A stretch of DNA of 64,000 nucleotides from Adenophora triphylla var. japonica (lineage: Eukaryota; Streptophyta; Magnoliopsida; Asterales; Campanulaceae). The notes under the pieces were generated by a model. It did no database searches and was not told the origin of the DNA. It saw only the letters and a list, made by a program, of their open reading frames with translations. The DNA is taken from positions 80,001-144,000 of the forward strand of contig JAFEMH010002094.1 in the NCBI GenBank assembly GCA_022495995.1, in the 5' to 3' direction. Position 1 is the stretch's first letter. Each line of letters begins with the position of its first letter. Shown in pieces: positions 20,988-32,786 of the stretch. The translations under genes were made by a program, and so were the position numbers.

Positions 20988-22616
20988 GTTCCGACCCGTA
21001 GTGCTTCCCCGTGCACGAACCCTTTTGATGTAACCATCGATGTAAGCATCGAGATTTGACTTTGGTAAGACTCATTCATGTCAGATACACAAGATTGGTA
21101 TGGTGAGATGGCCCGAGTCGAGCGATCGTCGATACTTTCGTTGCTAGGCTTTTCTTGTATTTTCTTAATTGGTTCTACCAATAATCCATTGACGAGTCAA
21201 TAGGAACACTAGACCGCATGACCCCGCCACAAGATTGGCATTAGCAAACGAAACCACAGAGGAAGTACTCCGGTGGGAGGAATGACAACCGAGAATTAAA
21301 AGCGTGACCGTAACCCTCCTCATAAGGCCCGGGCAAATGCCGAAGATGAGGATATATGGCTCGTAATGGTTGGATACTGTGTGGAGCAAAGCGAGTGCGG
21401 ATCCAAAAGGCCGTCAAGATATGAGATTTGAGGCATCGTAACGGAGGATTGAACGTGTCTTGACCACACCGAGGAACATGACTACAAGGGTAATGTGCAT
21501 ACCGTACTTGATGAAAGGTGAGCAAACTTGCGTAATGTACCGGGTGGAGAATTTGATGAGGAGCATTTGACCTTGTCAGACTTCCCAACCGGAGGGGCGA
21601 GGTAGAGCTTGGAGGATGTTGTGAATACGGTAAACCTGATGAAGTGGGATAAGAGCCTGGTGGCCCGTGTGATCTTGCAGTATCATAGGGGCAAGTGTGC
21701 TTTGAGAATTGGAGGAAGCAAGCTGGCCCCCTCTGAACCATGGAGCCTGAGAAGCGAACTGTGCCAAAATGGCTTGCGGAGCCATGTCAAACCGCCGGGC
21801 TTGAGAAGTCGTGAACCGACCCATTCCGAGATGATGACCCGAACTGCATCGATGTCGTGGAAGTAGTAAACCGACCCTTCCAAGCCGTGGGGCGAAAGCC
21901 AACCGATTCAATCCCGGTGGTGAGACCCGAGAGGCACCGGGGCAAAGGTTGACCTAGATCGGCCGTTGAGGAGTATCGAGCCGTAGGGCCGAGATGTACC
22001 GAACCGACCAATTCTAGACCGATGGCCCGGGCCGCACCGAGGTTTTGGAGTAGCAAACCGACTCCATTCCAAGCCGCGGGCGTAAATGCATCGATTGGAA
22101 CCCAAAGGTGAAAACTGAGAGGCGCCGGGGGGAAGTTGACCAATATCGGACTGTCGAGGAGTATTGATACAATGAGGCCAAGAGGCAGGCTGAGTGATAG
22201 GCTGGGGGATGCTTGGCCCATTAGTAGTTCCACACGAAAGGGAACAGGGCATTTGATGGTAGTTGGCATGCCCGGGAGGGTAATTAGTTCCACCTTCGCA
22301 TCAACCATAAAGGTTCCATTAGGGTTGCGAACAATTGTTAGCCCCCGGGTTCTCGATACCTTCCAATAACCGACCGATTCGAGCCTCTTGATGTTGTCTT
22401 ATCTGCTCCAACATCTCGATTCCACTGCCGGCATTTTGCGGATTTTCGGGGTGCGAAGTTGTTCGTCCCCACAGCTTCCTCCTCCGAGTTGGCCATTACG
22501 AAACTTTGAGCTGAAGCGAAGGAGGAAACTGATGAAGTATCTGACTCCGGAATGACTGAGCTGAGGAAATGATGACCCGGGGTCTTGATCCAAACTTTGC
22601 TTACTGTGGAAGGCAC
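20988..22616 (-). pseudogene. Tat-B gag N-terminal and linker part, broken
   Basis: The N-terminal segment (VSRTRGLTIVRNPNGTFMVD near 22300) is followed by long Pro/Ser/Gly-rich linker frames. Frame changes occur near 22340, 21790, 21240 and 21180. The capsid core (the WxxxxPxSSxxxW...FxxRW type of segment) could not be found here, although it is present in the second gag at 11329-11913. Confidence 0.6.
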
Positions 22617-22790
22617 AAAAGGGTGTGGTTCAGACTCGGGAAAGCGGAACAGGTTGGTGTTTGGGCTTAGGGCTCATGCAACATGCGATTATTCGTTTAG
22701 ATTTACTTAAAACATGTTTTATTAAACCTAATCGGTTGTAAAAGATTGCTCTTCTTTTTCGCAAACTACTCTGGATCCTGGATCAGTGGG
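22617..22790 (-). other. Tat-B leader, part left of the Tat-A insertion
   Basis: Contains the conserved leader words 'cctaatcggttgtaaaagat' and 'cttctttttcgcaaactac', shared with Tat-D (45885-45930) and, inverted, Tat-A (25235-25280). The last 5 bases GTGGG are the Tat-A target duplication. Confidence 0.65.
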
Positions 22791-22986
22791 TGTAAGTACC
22801 CCAATCTGGATCACCCTCTGCCGAACACACAGGAAACACCGCAGACTCACAAACACAGTCTCGAAGACCTATGACACTCAAAACCCTCAAAAAAATCCTC
22901 AACCAAACCAAGGGAGGAGCCTTTCTGGGATAAAAAGGGACAAAAGGACCTTTTGGGAATTTTCAGGAAATTGTAAAAGCAAATAA

Positions 22987-23236
22987 GGTCCGTACGGACC
23001 TCTTTGTTGCCATAATTACTGAATCCCCTTAAAGTCCACCATATTCCCTCAAATCCCGGAGAAATCATTACCCCCCTGCATGGATGGTCCGTACGGACCT
23101 CTTTGCATGCAGAGATGGTCCGTACGGACCTTATTGCACCCAAAAGCCATCATGGCTGAATCTTCTCCATCATCACAGATTCCCTCAAATCGAGGAAAAC
23201 TAAAATCCTAGATTACCTAGAAGGTCCGTACGGACC
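22987..23236. promoter_or_regulatory. Four GGTCCGTACGGACC palindromes in Tat-A U3
   Basis: Perfect 14-bp palindromes at 22987-23000, 23086-23099, 23117-23130 and 23223-23236. The middle two are 31 bp apart start to start, close to three helical turns; the last ends 21 bp before the TATA box. A core CGTAC is compatible with SBP-type factors, but that is only a suggestion. Confidence 0.7.
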
Positions 23237-23257
23237 TTCTTGCACCAAATCTGGCAC

Positions 23258-23265
23258 TATAAATA
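23258..23265 (+). promoter_or_regulatory. TATA box of the Tat-A 5' LTR
   Basis: TATAAATA, just downstream of the palindromes; the same box is at 40345-40352 in the 3' LTR. Confidence 0.75.
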
Positions 23266-24219
23266 GAGGGCTCCCCCTCCCTCATTTGACACACCTCCCA
23301 CTTCTCTTCTCTCCCTAAGCCTTCAGGCTCCCCCTCTAAGTCCTCTTGAGGCAATCCCGGCCCCTTTCGGATCCTTCCGAGGCCTTCCGAGCCCCCTCGT
23401 GGTACTCCAAAGCCTCCCCGAGCGCTCCCGCGACGCTCCCGCGCTGCCCCGAGGCACTCTCGAGGTACTCTGAGGCCCCTCGTGGTACTCCGAGGCCTTG
23501 CCTGGTCTTTCCAAGGCGTCCCGGCTCTTTCCGAGTCAAACCGGCGATCCCAAACCACGCCGAAACTCTGCCCGAGTGACTCCTGCCATCCCAACACACG
23601 CCGAAACTCTGTCCGAGTGACTCCTGCCATCCCAACGCACGCCGAAGCTCTGCCCTAACGCAGCATACAATCTCAACTCACGCCGAAACTCTGTCCGCAG
23701 ACAACCGGCCCCTCCCGAAGCAATCCCGGTCCGTGCCGGAACATCATTCCATCCTCAAACACTATTCCCCAGCGGAAGACAGACACAAACCAACATTGGT
23801 AAGGCTTCCTTCCATTACTATTTCAATACATTTCAATACGCAGTGTACAATGTAGACATCCGACACAGCATGCATTTTTAAAAGCACACACACACACACA
23901 CAACATTTAAAGAATATTAGGGGTATCCGAAAGACTCGTTTTTACGAGGCGACTCGGGTGAGCTCTAAGATTCTAATATTCTCTTCCCGAGGAGTCATCT
24001 GACCTCCGAACTCAAAATCTCATCACACAAAAACAGTTTACTATTATTTTTAAACTGATGCCCCTTTTTCAATGTTTTGGGCTTAATAATAAAAACGGCG
24101 TGGCAACTCTACAAAGCAAAACACAGCGAGACACCTCCACCAACGAAAACGCTGCAAAGCGGGAAATGCCAGATGCCGGGGCGCGATTGCGCTGCCTCTC
24201 GGATCCGGGTAATTTCAGT

Positions 24220-24237
24220 TGGCGACTCCGCTGGGGA
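24220..24237 (+). other. Primer-binding site of Tat-A
   Basis: TGGCGACTCCGCTGGGGA, two bases after the LTR end, of the kind usual in Tat/Ogre elements. I do not assign the tRNA from memory. The Tat-D site (46967-46951) is nearly the same. Confidence 0.85.
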
Positions 24238-25536
24238 CATTTTGTTTTAAAATCTTTTTAAACAAAACAAAAGATTTTTAAAACGATGATGAGGGTCAAA
24301 CTTTCATTTTACCCCTTTCTTTAACTGTTGTGTGTGTTTGCACGTGCTTCGTTTTTATTTTACAAAAAAAAAATAAAAATACAAAAAAATGCATCAATAT
24401 ACATCTGTGCATACATTTAAAATTATTTGAAAAAAAAAACTTTTGTTTTACTCAGAAAAAGAATTTTAGAGACCGCACACTACTCGCACTGCAGCCTCGG
24501 TTACACCGCACGCTACGCGTACTGCTGCCTCGGATACACTGCACACTACAACCCTTAACCCGGAGTGGTCTCAGTTGCAGTCCGTTTGGTCTTCCTAGGC
24601 CTCTCGGATGCGCACGGGATCATTCCAAACATCCCATCCTAGCCAAGCGTCAACCCTGCACGTTTCAGTCTTGAGTCACACTCTGTCCAGACTCGGTTGG
24701 TTTTTACCCAGTCCGTGTCATACAGCCTGGATACATATACCATGCCGGCCATTTTTCTGAGTCAAGGCTCGGAACTCAAGATCCCTTGCGCAAGCAAAGC
24801 GATGAAAGGTCATGCTAAATCTCGACCTGATCTTGATTTCCAAGCTACACCTGCACGATGTTCCGTCCCGGATATACATCCATGCTCACATGACACCATG
24901 TCATCACACCTTTGATACGTCAGCCATGACAATATGACCCAGCCAACGCCTAACGTCACAGATCCCTTGCGCAAGCAAGGTAAAGGGAGGTCATGCCGAA
25001 CTTTTGACCTGATCTTGACTCAATGACCGGCTCGGTTTACTATTCACATGGCTAACGCATCAAAAACGAACATGACAGGCTCGGTCCTTAGGTTCGATTT
25101 TTCTTTTAGGCCGGTGGAAACCGCTTGCCCTATAGGACCCTCGCCCGGGGCTGTCCACCCTGGGATGTCGAAATACAGGTGCAAAATGAGGGGCTTATAG
25201 CCGCACAGATGGTCTCCACTGACCCAGGATCTAGCATAGTTGCGAAAAAGAAGAGCAATCTTTTCCAACCTACCTAGGACTCTGAGAAAACATGTTTTAA
25301 GTAAATTAAAACAACAAAAAAAAAGTAAATAAAATATAAAAGAAGCGGAAACCGCATTCCATGTGAGCTTTCCCCCTTTTATCCCGTGAGGCCATTCTCA
25401 TGTCTAAACCTTGCCCGTCACCCCTCCAGCTAACAGAGAGTGATCGAGAGTACCCAGGAACCCGTCTCCCCGTGTCAAAGCCGCAAGGTCCAACTTTCTT
25501 CCCAGCTCTGTCACCAGGACAGTCCGTCATTTCCCC
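24238..25536 (+). other. Tat-A leader
   Basis: Non-coding leader before gag. It holds repeated words around 24475-24545 ('cgcactgcagcctcggttac', 'cgtactgctgcctcggatac', each followed by 'cacactac'-type sequence), and the conserved block 25111-25310, whose inverted relatives are in Tat-B (41403-41300) and Tat-D (46050-45850). Open frames here carry no known domain. Confidence 0.65.
25111..25310 (+). promoter_or_regulatory. Conserved leader block shared by Tat-A, Tat-B and Tat-D
   Basis: Contains GCTTGCCCTATAGGACCCTC, GGGCTGTCCACCC, ACAGGTGCAAAATGAGGGGC and, further on, GTTGCGAAAAAGAAGAGCAA. It lies about 230 bases before gag. The position suits a packaging or dimerisation signal, but this is inference. 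Confidence 0.6.
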
Positions 25537-25749
25537 ATGGCCAAGTCAGTGGTTAACAACGATGAGAATGGGACCTTACCCCCAAGAAATTTCCCAACAT
25601 TGGAAGAAGTTTGGCAGGTCCTCATGGCTATTGAGAAACGCCAAGGTGAACAACAAGCCTGGATCGAAGGCGCTATGCACCACTTCGGGACATTAGCCAC
25701 CCAACTACCTGGGGCTTCCAAAGTCACGATCAAGCTCCGCAACTTCTAA
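25537..25749 (+). pseudogene. Tat-A gag N-terminal remnant
   Basis: 70 codons starting MAKSVVNNDENGTLPPRNFP, with a helix (EEVWQVLMAIEKRQGEQQAW). The position after the leader fits gag. The capsid core and knuckle are missing: 25750-26440 has only short frames with no domain, so most of gag is deleted or badly decayed. Confidence 0.55.
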
Positions 25750-26442
25750 CGCCTCTCATTGTCTCCCGTAAGTCAACTCGTTGCCATCGTACGAACCATG
25801 CGCTTATGACATAAGGCCACGTGACCCTCCGGGGGAAGGCCCGCCCATTCAGCCTCCCGAGGTCCCGGTACCACCGCCGAACAACGGACACATCCGGTGG
25901 GACGTCCGCGATTGCGGTGCTTGTCCTGGAAATGGAATTCCAGGATGAAATGAGCGAGGGCCGTCCTCGAAGAAAGAAGAAGCCATCTTCTCAACAAAAA
26001 CTGAAGAAGAGGTATGAATCCGGTGATCCCACAAGGAACCCTTGGAGAACCCTCAGAAAGTTTGACTACCATGTCATCTACTCCAAAGAAGCCTAACTCG
26101 CACAAGGCCACGGCAACGTCTCGCTCCATGATCACCGGGACGAGCTCCGCACCGCCGCCGAAGGCCCGAAGGTCCGGATAATCCAACCCCGTCTTGGGAA
26201 GATCTCAAAGCCACTATTGATGTTTCAAGAAAAGCTATGACGGTGAATGAATTGAAATGTGCGGGCCCGGCCCTACGCCAATCGTGATCCTCCCACTACG
26301 TAAATGGGAGAGACAAGCAAAACAAGAAGGCCGGAAGTGAACGTTCGACACGTTCCGGTCAAATCCCAGTGAATCCTCCACGGGCACAAAAGGCCAGCCA
26401 TACCCGAGCCATGAACCGAAAAGGGGCCCTACGCCAAAGAAG

Positions 26443-27411
26443 TTGAAACCTTGGACCCAAAGGTCAAGATCCTGTCTTAACTCGGCTCAAGCGTACTCGA
26501 GGCTAACATCTCGCTCACGGTCCTTACTCACTTCATCTTACCCGCACAAGTTCAAGTTGGAAGAAAGCCCGGCCTGCACCATGGTTCCCATCACGGTGAC
26601 ACCCGATGAAGCGAGTCGTATGATTGGCAACGTTAATTACAGCAACATCATCACTTTTACAGAGCTCGACCTTCCAAAATTTGGGGCTGACCACAATGAA
26701 CCTCTCTATATAACAGTTCAACTGGACGAGCGCCGTCTCCCTCGAGTTTTGGTAGATGGGGGATCATCCATGAATGTCCTGCCATCCAAAATGATGGATC
26801 TTCTAGGGATCAAAGCTACTGATCTAAAGCCCTCAACTCAGGCAATCAAGGCATACGACTCAACGTCCCGCCCAGTCTTGGGAATAGCCACTTTGAACTT
26901 GTGGTTCGGAAAACAAATGGTCCCGACGGATTTCCAAGTCATCGACATCCCGATCACATTCATTGCCATTTTGGGACACCCTTGGCTACACCAGATTAAT
27001 GGGGTGGCATCCACTCTCCATCAGTGTGTAAAGTTCGTCCAAGGAACAGATCTAACCATCATCTACGGTGATAGCGTAGTCACCGAAAGGACCGACACAA
27101 ACGGCGTCCCGGTCTTAGAGATCAAACACGGCGATGATGGCATGATGCTAACAGGGTTCACCATCGAAAGCCCAAAGGCCCAGATATGCCACATAGACCT
27201 GCCTTTGATTTGGGACAAGATCCCTCCCTCGATGAAAATGATGAAGCACATGAACTACATCCCGGGGCTCGGTTTGGGAAAACCCCATCAGGGTACCCAA
27301 CAAATCATCCATATCAAAGAACAGAATACCCTCCATGGCTTGGGATACTCTCCTACTCCCGAACACATTGCGGAGGACAAGCGAGCTGCAAAAAAAACGC
27401 TCCGCAGATAG
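26443..27411 (+). CDS. Tat-A aspartic protease with G-patch-like segment
   Basis: Retropepsin-type protease of Tat/Ogre elements: FTELDLPKFGADHNEPLYIT, then the active-site segment VLVDGGSSMNVLPSKMM near residues 103-117 (DGG in place of DSG/DTG, usual in this lineage), and the flap/ILGHPWLH region near 178-186. Near the end MNYIPGLGLGKPHQGTQQ is a G-patch-type motif (Gly-rich, RNA-linked). The open frame begins upstream of the true domain; the first 35 or so residues may not be coding. It cleaves the Gag-Pol precursor in virus-like particles, but gag is lost here. Confidence 0.82.
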   Translation: MKPWTQRSRSCLNSAQAYSRLTSRSRSLLTSSYPHKFKLEESPACTMVPITVTPDEASRMIGNVNYSNIITFTELDLPKFGADHNEPLYITVQLDERRLPRVLVDGGSSMNVLPSKMMDLLGIKATDLKPSTQAIKAYDSTSRPVLGIATLNLWFGKQMVPTDFQVIDIPITFIAILGHPWLHQINGVASTLHQCVKFVQGTDLTIIYGDSVVTERTDTNGVPVLEIKHGDDGMMLTGFTIESPKAQICHIDLPLIWDKIPPSMKMMKHMNYIPGLGLGKPHQGTQQIIHIKEQNTLHGLGYSPTPEHIAEDKRAAKKTLRR

Positions 27412-28221
27412 CAAAAGAGGCTTGCACGCAATCTCCGATCTTCGTCCTTACAGCTTCGACATGACCAAGTACTTCACAAAGAAGGCCGGCAACTTGGAAG
27501 AAGATCCAGGAAAGGGAACAGAGCTGATCAGCGCCAAACAAAGCCGGCCGACAACCATGGACAAGCTCTAGCGGAACCTGGCAAGATTCAGAGGCCTCAA
27601 GCCAAATCCCGTCCGAAGAGCATTTCTCGACACACCGCCTCTACTGGGATCCATGACCACCACTATTCACAACGAATTTTGGTTCGGGAAAACCCCCTCT
27701 TTGGCAGAAGAACTCAAAAAACTCTCTGTCAACACTCCTGCCTTCAACAAGCGGGACGAGTCTGCATTCGAGCTAGTAATGCCCAAGACAAAAGCAAAAG
27801 ACTCCGCAGACGATGCTTGGAACGAGCCACTGCTCCACCTGCTCTTCAAAGAAGAAATCGAGATGCCAGATCTAATCGATTTTGTTTCTGATAACTCTGT
27901 GATATCCATGATTGGGAACGGTGACATAAAGCCTTTCAAACATCGCCTCCTATCAACAACTTGGTCTGACCTCTCGAGTCCTAGAGTCCAGTGTCAAAAC
28001 TCATCCTGAGTCCATTATCTTTGAATATGAGTCTCTCGAGTCATCTGATGGCCTCACGCCAGAAGATTACGAACTCATTGCCAATAATGTATTCCCGTAT
28101 GCTCTTAATGAATGCTTCGATCTTTCCGAGTATCCTCTCATTGCATCTTTAACAACTGATAAATTAACTAACACACAAGCAGTTAATAACGATTCACTTG
28201 ATAAAGAAGCAGACACATTAA
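27412..28221 (+). pseudogene. Tat-A protease-RT linker
   Basis: The frame at 27653-28009 (MTTTIHNEFWFGKTPSLAEE..., ending after ISMIGNGDIKPFKH) is the acidic linker commonly seen between protease and RT in Tat elements. It is shifted out of frame with RT near 27990, and the sequence to 28221 continues as linker in another frame. No catalytic domain. Confidence 0.6.
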
Positions 28222-29573
28222 ATGAACAATACATTAAGCACATCTTTAAGCATGTTGTCAAATGAGAGAAAACCGGGCCCAAGCCGCGAGGAGGTTTTAA
28301 CCAAAGTGAATTTGGGAACTGCTGAAGAGCCAAAAGAGACGCAAATCGGAAGTTTCTTCACTGGCACAGAGCAAGACGCATTGACTGCACTGCTCAAAGA
28401 ATTCGTGGACGTGTTCGCTTGGTCTTACCAAGACATGCCAGGATTAGATCCAAACATTGTAGAACACCGGATTCCCTTGAATCCCGAGGCTAAGCCCATC
28501 AAGCAAAAGCTACGCCGAATCAAGCCAGAATGGTCTTTACAAGTCAAAGAAGAGATCGAAAAAATGCTCCGCGTCGGCTTCATCAGGGTGATCGAATACC
28601 CCACATGGCTCTCCAATATCGTCACGGTCACCAAGGCCAATGGAAAAGTACATTGTTGCGTGGAATTCCGAGATCTCAACAAAGAAAGTCCCAAGGATGA
28701 TTTTCCACTACCCAACATCAACATGTTGGTAGACACTACAGCCAATTTCGAAGTCAAGTCCTTCGTGGACGGATTTGTCGGCTACAATCAAATCAAGATG
28801 GCCGAAGAAGATCAAGAAAAGACAGCCTTCACAACCCCCTGGGAACCTATCTACACGTAATGCCGTTCGGACTAAAGAACGCCGGGGGCTACCTACCAAC
28901 GGGCAAAGAATCGCCTCTTCCACGATATGATCCACAAAGAGATCGAAGTGTACGTCGATGACATGATCATCCACTCAAAGGGATCGGATGGACAACACCT
29001 CACGTACTCCGAGAAAATTCTTCAATCGCCTCCAAAAACACTCAATGAGGCTAAACCCTGCCAAATGCACATTTGGGGTTAGCTGAGGCAAGGTCTTGGG
29101 ATACATGGTCACCGCGAGAGGCATCGAGGTTGATCCTCAAAAGATCAAGGCCATCATCGAAATGAGACCACCGCAAACTCGCACAGAGGTGAAAAGCTTC
29201 ATGGGCCGCCCGCGGTATATCGCCCGCTTCACAACCAATTGACCTCCATATGCGAGCCAATCTTCAAACTGATGAAGAAGAACGACGATATCGAATGGAA
29301 ATCAGAATGCCGAGATGCCTTTGAAGAAATAAAGGCATAACTTGTGAGTCCTCCGATGCTCTGGCCTCCCCACGAGGAGAAGCCACTGTTGCTATACCTA
29401 ACTGTGACCGACACCGCAGTTGGAGCCATGCTCTGTCAAGAAAAGAAAGAGTCACGAGTCGAGAACGCCATCTACTTCGTCGCCGAAAGTTTCAAGGCAA
29501 ATAACTCAACTACTCAGCCCTCGAGAAAACCTGCGCAGCTCTGGTATGGGTTGTCGGAAAATTACGGCACTAC
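28222..29573 (+). pseudogene. Tat-A reverse transcriptase and start of RNase H, frameshifted
   Basis: Frame 28222-28860 has the RT fingers and palm: the KVNLGTAEEPKETQIGSF linker, FVDVFAWSYQDMPGL, VTVTKANGKVHCCVEFRDLN, SPKDDFPLPNI and VGYNQIKMAEEDQEKTAFTT. It breaks at the segment that should read into MPFGLKNAG (28862). The catalytic VYVDDMIIHSK is found in another frame at 28945-28980. LGYMVTARGIEVDPQKIKAI (about 29097) and LLLYLTVTDTAVGAMLCQE (29388) follow in mixed frames. At least four shifts or stops, so not functional. Confidence 0.85.
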
Positions 29574-31298
29574 ATGCAGTCGCACACGGTACACTTGGTG
29601 TCCAAAATGGACCCAGTCAAATACCTCTTCGATAAACCATCTCTGTCAATGAGGCTCGCCAAATGGTCTTTCTTCCTAGTAGAATTTGACATCAAGTACG
29701 TGAACCAAAAGTCAATCAAGGGACGGGCAATGGCTGAACAACTGGCTGATTTCCCAACCGGCGAGGCTCGAGGCCCTGAACCACAATTTCCAGACGAGGG
29801 AATCTTTGCACTCGAAGGCGAAAATCGATGGCAACTGTTCTTCGATGGAGCAGCCAACAAAAAAGGAAACGACATCGGTATGCTCTTGGTCGATCCCAAG
29901 GACGAGCACACCCCAATCGCCATAAAGCTCAATTTCGAGGTAACCAACAATGCCGCCGAATATGAAGCCTGTGCTGCCGGACTACAAGCCGCACTCGAGA
30001 GGAATGTCCGGAAACTCGAAGTTTATGGGGACTCAACCCTGATCATCAACCAAGTCTCCAACAAGTGGAAAACCATAGACCCAGGCTTGCAAAAATACCA
30101 TGCCTGCATGGAGGACCTCATCACACAATTCGAAGAGGTCACCTTCCACTACTTGCCAAGAGACCGAAACAGGTTTGCAGATGCCTTAGCCACCTTGGCT
30201 TCACTTGTGGAAATCCCTGAAGGAAAAGCAATCAAACCCTTCAAAGTCGGACGAAAGGAAATTCCTGCCTACTGTTGTGAGATCGAACCAGAACCTAAGC
30301 CCATCAATGAGCCATGGTATAACCAGATCTTCCAATACCTCAAGAGCGGGGAAACCACCTTCATGAACAAGGAAGGCCAACACACAAAAGGGGTCAAAAC
30401 CAAGAGCATCATGGCCCTAAAACGCCTTGCCTCTCACTTCGTCATCCTTGGGGACATGCTATACAAAAAACGCTACCATGGACCACTCCTACACTGCATC
30501 AACCAGGAAGAGGCAAACAAGCTCATGAACGAAGTCCACAATGGGGCTTGTGGTCCCCACATGAACGCCAGAGCCCTGATGCAAATCATTCTCAGGATGG
30601 GCTACTACTGGATCTCTATGGAGGCAGATTGCATCCACTTTGTCCGAAGCTGCGACAAGTGTCAACGGTTCTCCAACCTCAATCATCTACCTCCCCACGA
30701 TCTCTACTGCATGACTACACCCTGGCCTTTTGCCACTTGGGGAATTGACGTCATTGGGAAAATCGCTCCGCCAGGCAGCAATGGTCACGAGTTCATCTTA
30801 GTAGCCATCGACTACTTCACCAAATGGGTCGAAGCCAAGTCCTACAAGGTACTCACCTCCAAGAAGGTCGCGCATTTCCTCAAGGAAAACATCATCTGCC
30901 GATACGGCATCCCAAATGAGGTCATATCAGACAATGGTTCACACTTCGAGGGGGAATTCGACAGACTGCTGGCTGAATTCAAGATCACACGCCACAAATC
31001 TTCTCCCTACCGGCCACAAACGAACGGCGCCGTGGAAGCAAAGAAACAAGACCCTCGAATGGATCATCCGAAAAATGACCACCCGAGGACGAGATTGGCC
31101 CGAGAAGCTGCACCTTGCCCTTTGGGGCTACCGCACATCAGCCGAATGCCCACGGGAGAAACCCCATTCGCCCGACATACGGGATGGAAGCAGCCCTTCC
31201 CATTGAACTGGAAATTCCCTCACTCCGAGTGCTGCTGGAAAATGACATCAACGAAGTCGAATGGCTCCGAAGCCGACATGACGAATTGGCTCTGCTAG
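29574..31298 (+). pseudogene. Tat-A RNase H, second RNase H and integrase
   Basis: A long open frame with the end of the first RNase H, then the Tat-specific second (archaeal-type) RNase H: QLFFDGAANKKGNDIG at 87-102, NNAAEYEA near 125, YGDSTLIINQV near 154 and DRNRFADALA near 196. Integrase follows: the HHCC finger (LHCINQ...CDKCQ, about 303-368) and the catalytic core with WGIDVIG, ISDNGSHFEG and NGAVEA (DDE residues). A one-base shift near 31035, just after the catalytic Glu, puts the rest of the core out of frame, so residues after about 490 of this ORF are not real. The start is not an ATG. Confidence 0.87.
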
Positions 31299-31564
31299 AC
31301 GAGCGACGACTAAAGGCCATGGAACATGTCCGAGCCTATCAAAGCAGGATGGCTAGAGCTTTCGACAAGAAAGTCAAGTCCCGAGACATCAGGGAAGGCG
31401 ATCTGGTACTCAAGGAAAAGCCTCCCACTCGAACCAACCCACTGGGAAAATGGGAACCAACATGGATCGGCCCTTTTGTGGTTCAAAAGATCTTCTCCGG
31501 AGGTGCCATAATGCTGACAGACCTGGACGACAATCCCTTCATGAATCCAGTCAACGGAAGCTAA
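31035..31564 (+). pseudogene. Tat-A integrase C-terminal part
   Basis: Continues the integrase in two other frames: NKTLEWIIRKMTTRGRDWPE (30916-31206 frame), then YGMEAALPIELEIPSLRVL and KVKSRDIREGDLVLKE (31115-31564 frame), the standard end of Tat integrases. The terminal TAA at 31562 is the natural end of pol, just before the hairpin at 31630. Confidence 0.82.
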
Positions 31565-31629
31565 CTTCGCAGATACTTCGCCTAAAGAAGAACAACTGTG
31601 CATCTATTGGCACTCCATGTAGTGTCGAA

Positions 31630-31667
31630 CTACGCAGACCTGAGCCCTCTAGTCCGGGGGAACGTAG
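31630..31667 (+). other. Conserved hairpin after Tat-A pol
   Basis: CTACGCAGACCTGAGCCCTC then TAGTCCGGGGGAACGTAG. Outer stem CTACG/CGTAG, inner stem CCC/GGG. It begins 66 bases after the pol stop and is the counterpart of 19104-19142 in Tat-B. Confidence 0.6.
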
Positions 31668-32344
31668 GCAACCTTAATTGGTCCGGTCTAAAAATACACA
31701 AAAAAGTCAAAAGTTTGAATGTCAATCAAGACTTCCATCAAGCTATGCACTTTTCAAGAGCGCGCCCCAACGTCACCTTGACCAAGTCAAACGACTGCGG
31801 CAACATCAAAGGACATCCGGAGGTCACTCAACGTCAAACGACTGACCCATGTCAACTTCCAAGCCAGGGCTTGTCTTCGCCCTCACGCACTTCAAAAAAA
31901 AAAAGAGAGCTCGAGCAAGGGCTCACAAAAAAAAAAAAGAAGCTCAAACAGAAGCTGCGAAATTGAGGTCAAGAGCCCGACACCAACAAAGGGCAAGGAA
32001 GCTACGGAAATGACCATCAAACGACTTGTCAGGGGATCATTCAACCTCTCAGCCAAGCACAAAGCCTAAGCAAAGGGGATTGCCGTCAAGGCCCAGACTG
32101 CTTCAGTCCGCAAATACAACAGAAAAGTTCAAAGATGGACGCCGACAAGGTGCACAAAAGAAACAAAAGCGAACAAGAGATCTTGCGTCTCGACAAAGCT
32201 TTAAAAGTAAATCACAAATCACTAACGGTTACAACATTTCTTGATGAGTTCAAGCACGGTCTACTCTCAAGTTCACAACATGCTAAAAGACAGCTTAATA
32301 CATTTAACAAATAATGTGTTTACAATGCAATGAATGAATACCTA
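31668..32344. other. Tat-A spacer between pol and the antisense genes
   Basis: Contains A-rich runs near 31896 and 31930 and short frames without a domain. No gene seen. Confidence 0.5.
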
Positions 32345-32786
32345 GGAGGTCATTCCGCGCCATCTGCGCTTGTCCCCTCGCCATTCTTCCCTTTCTTCCC
32401 TCGTCCCCAGCGAGTCTTCTTTCGCTCCACGCGAAACAACTCTGCGTCTCTCGCCCGAGATCGTGGGTCCTCCCCGTAGAGTCAAACAATCCAAGGCTCT
32501 CTCGTGGCTTCATTCGCCCGTGCTTCGGCTCGGATCTCCTCCCCGCGAGTCCGTAAAGAGGACCTCTTCCGTCGGTCGGTCAACTACGGTCTCGTAGTCA
32601 AATAAAGTGTCTCCCGTAACATCCCGAGGGTCGGACTGTGCTTTGGCACTCCTAAGGCAATAGCTACTACGGCAACCGGGTCCTGCATCGCTACACGCCC
32701 GCTCTCCAAAGCCACTTGGGATTGCCCAACACGCCGCTCATACCAAAGCCGTGCATCGAGTCGTCAATACGACACTCTCCCGACGT

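Larger units (their letters stand above)
22791..24217 (+). repeat. 5' LTR of Tat-A
   Basis: 1427 bp, TG...CA. It differs from the 3' LTR by a cluster of changes near the start, a gap of about 15 bp near 23375, and few others. Palindromes at 22987, 23086, 23117 and 23223; TATA box 23258-23265; a (CA)n tract near 23887; a primer-site-like TGGCAACTC at 24101. Confidence 0.95.
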
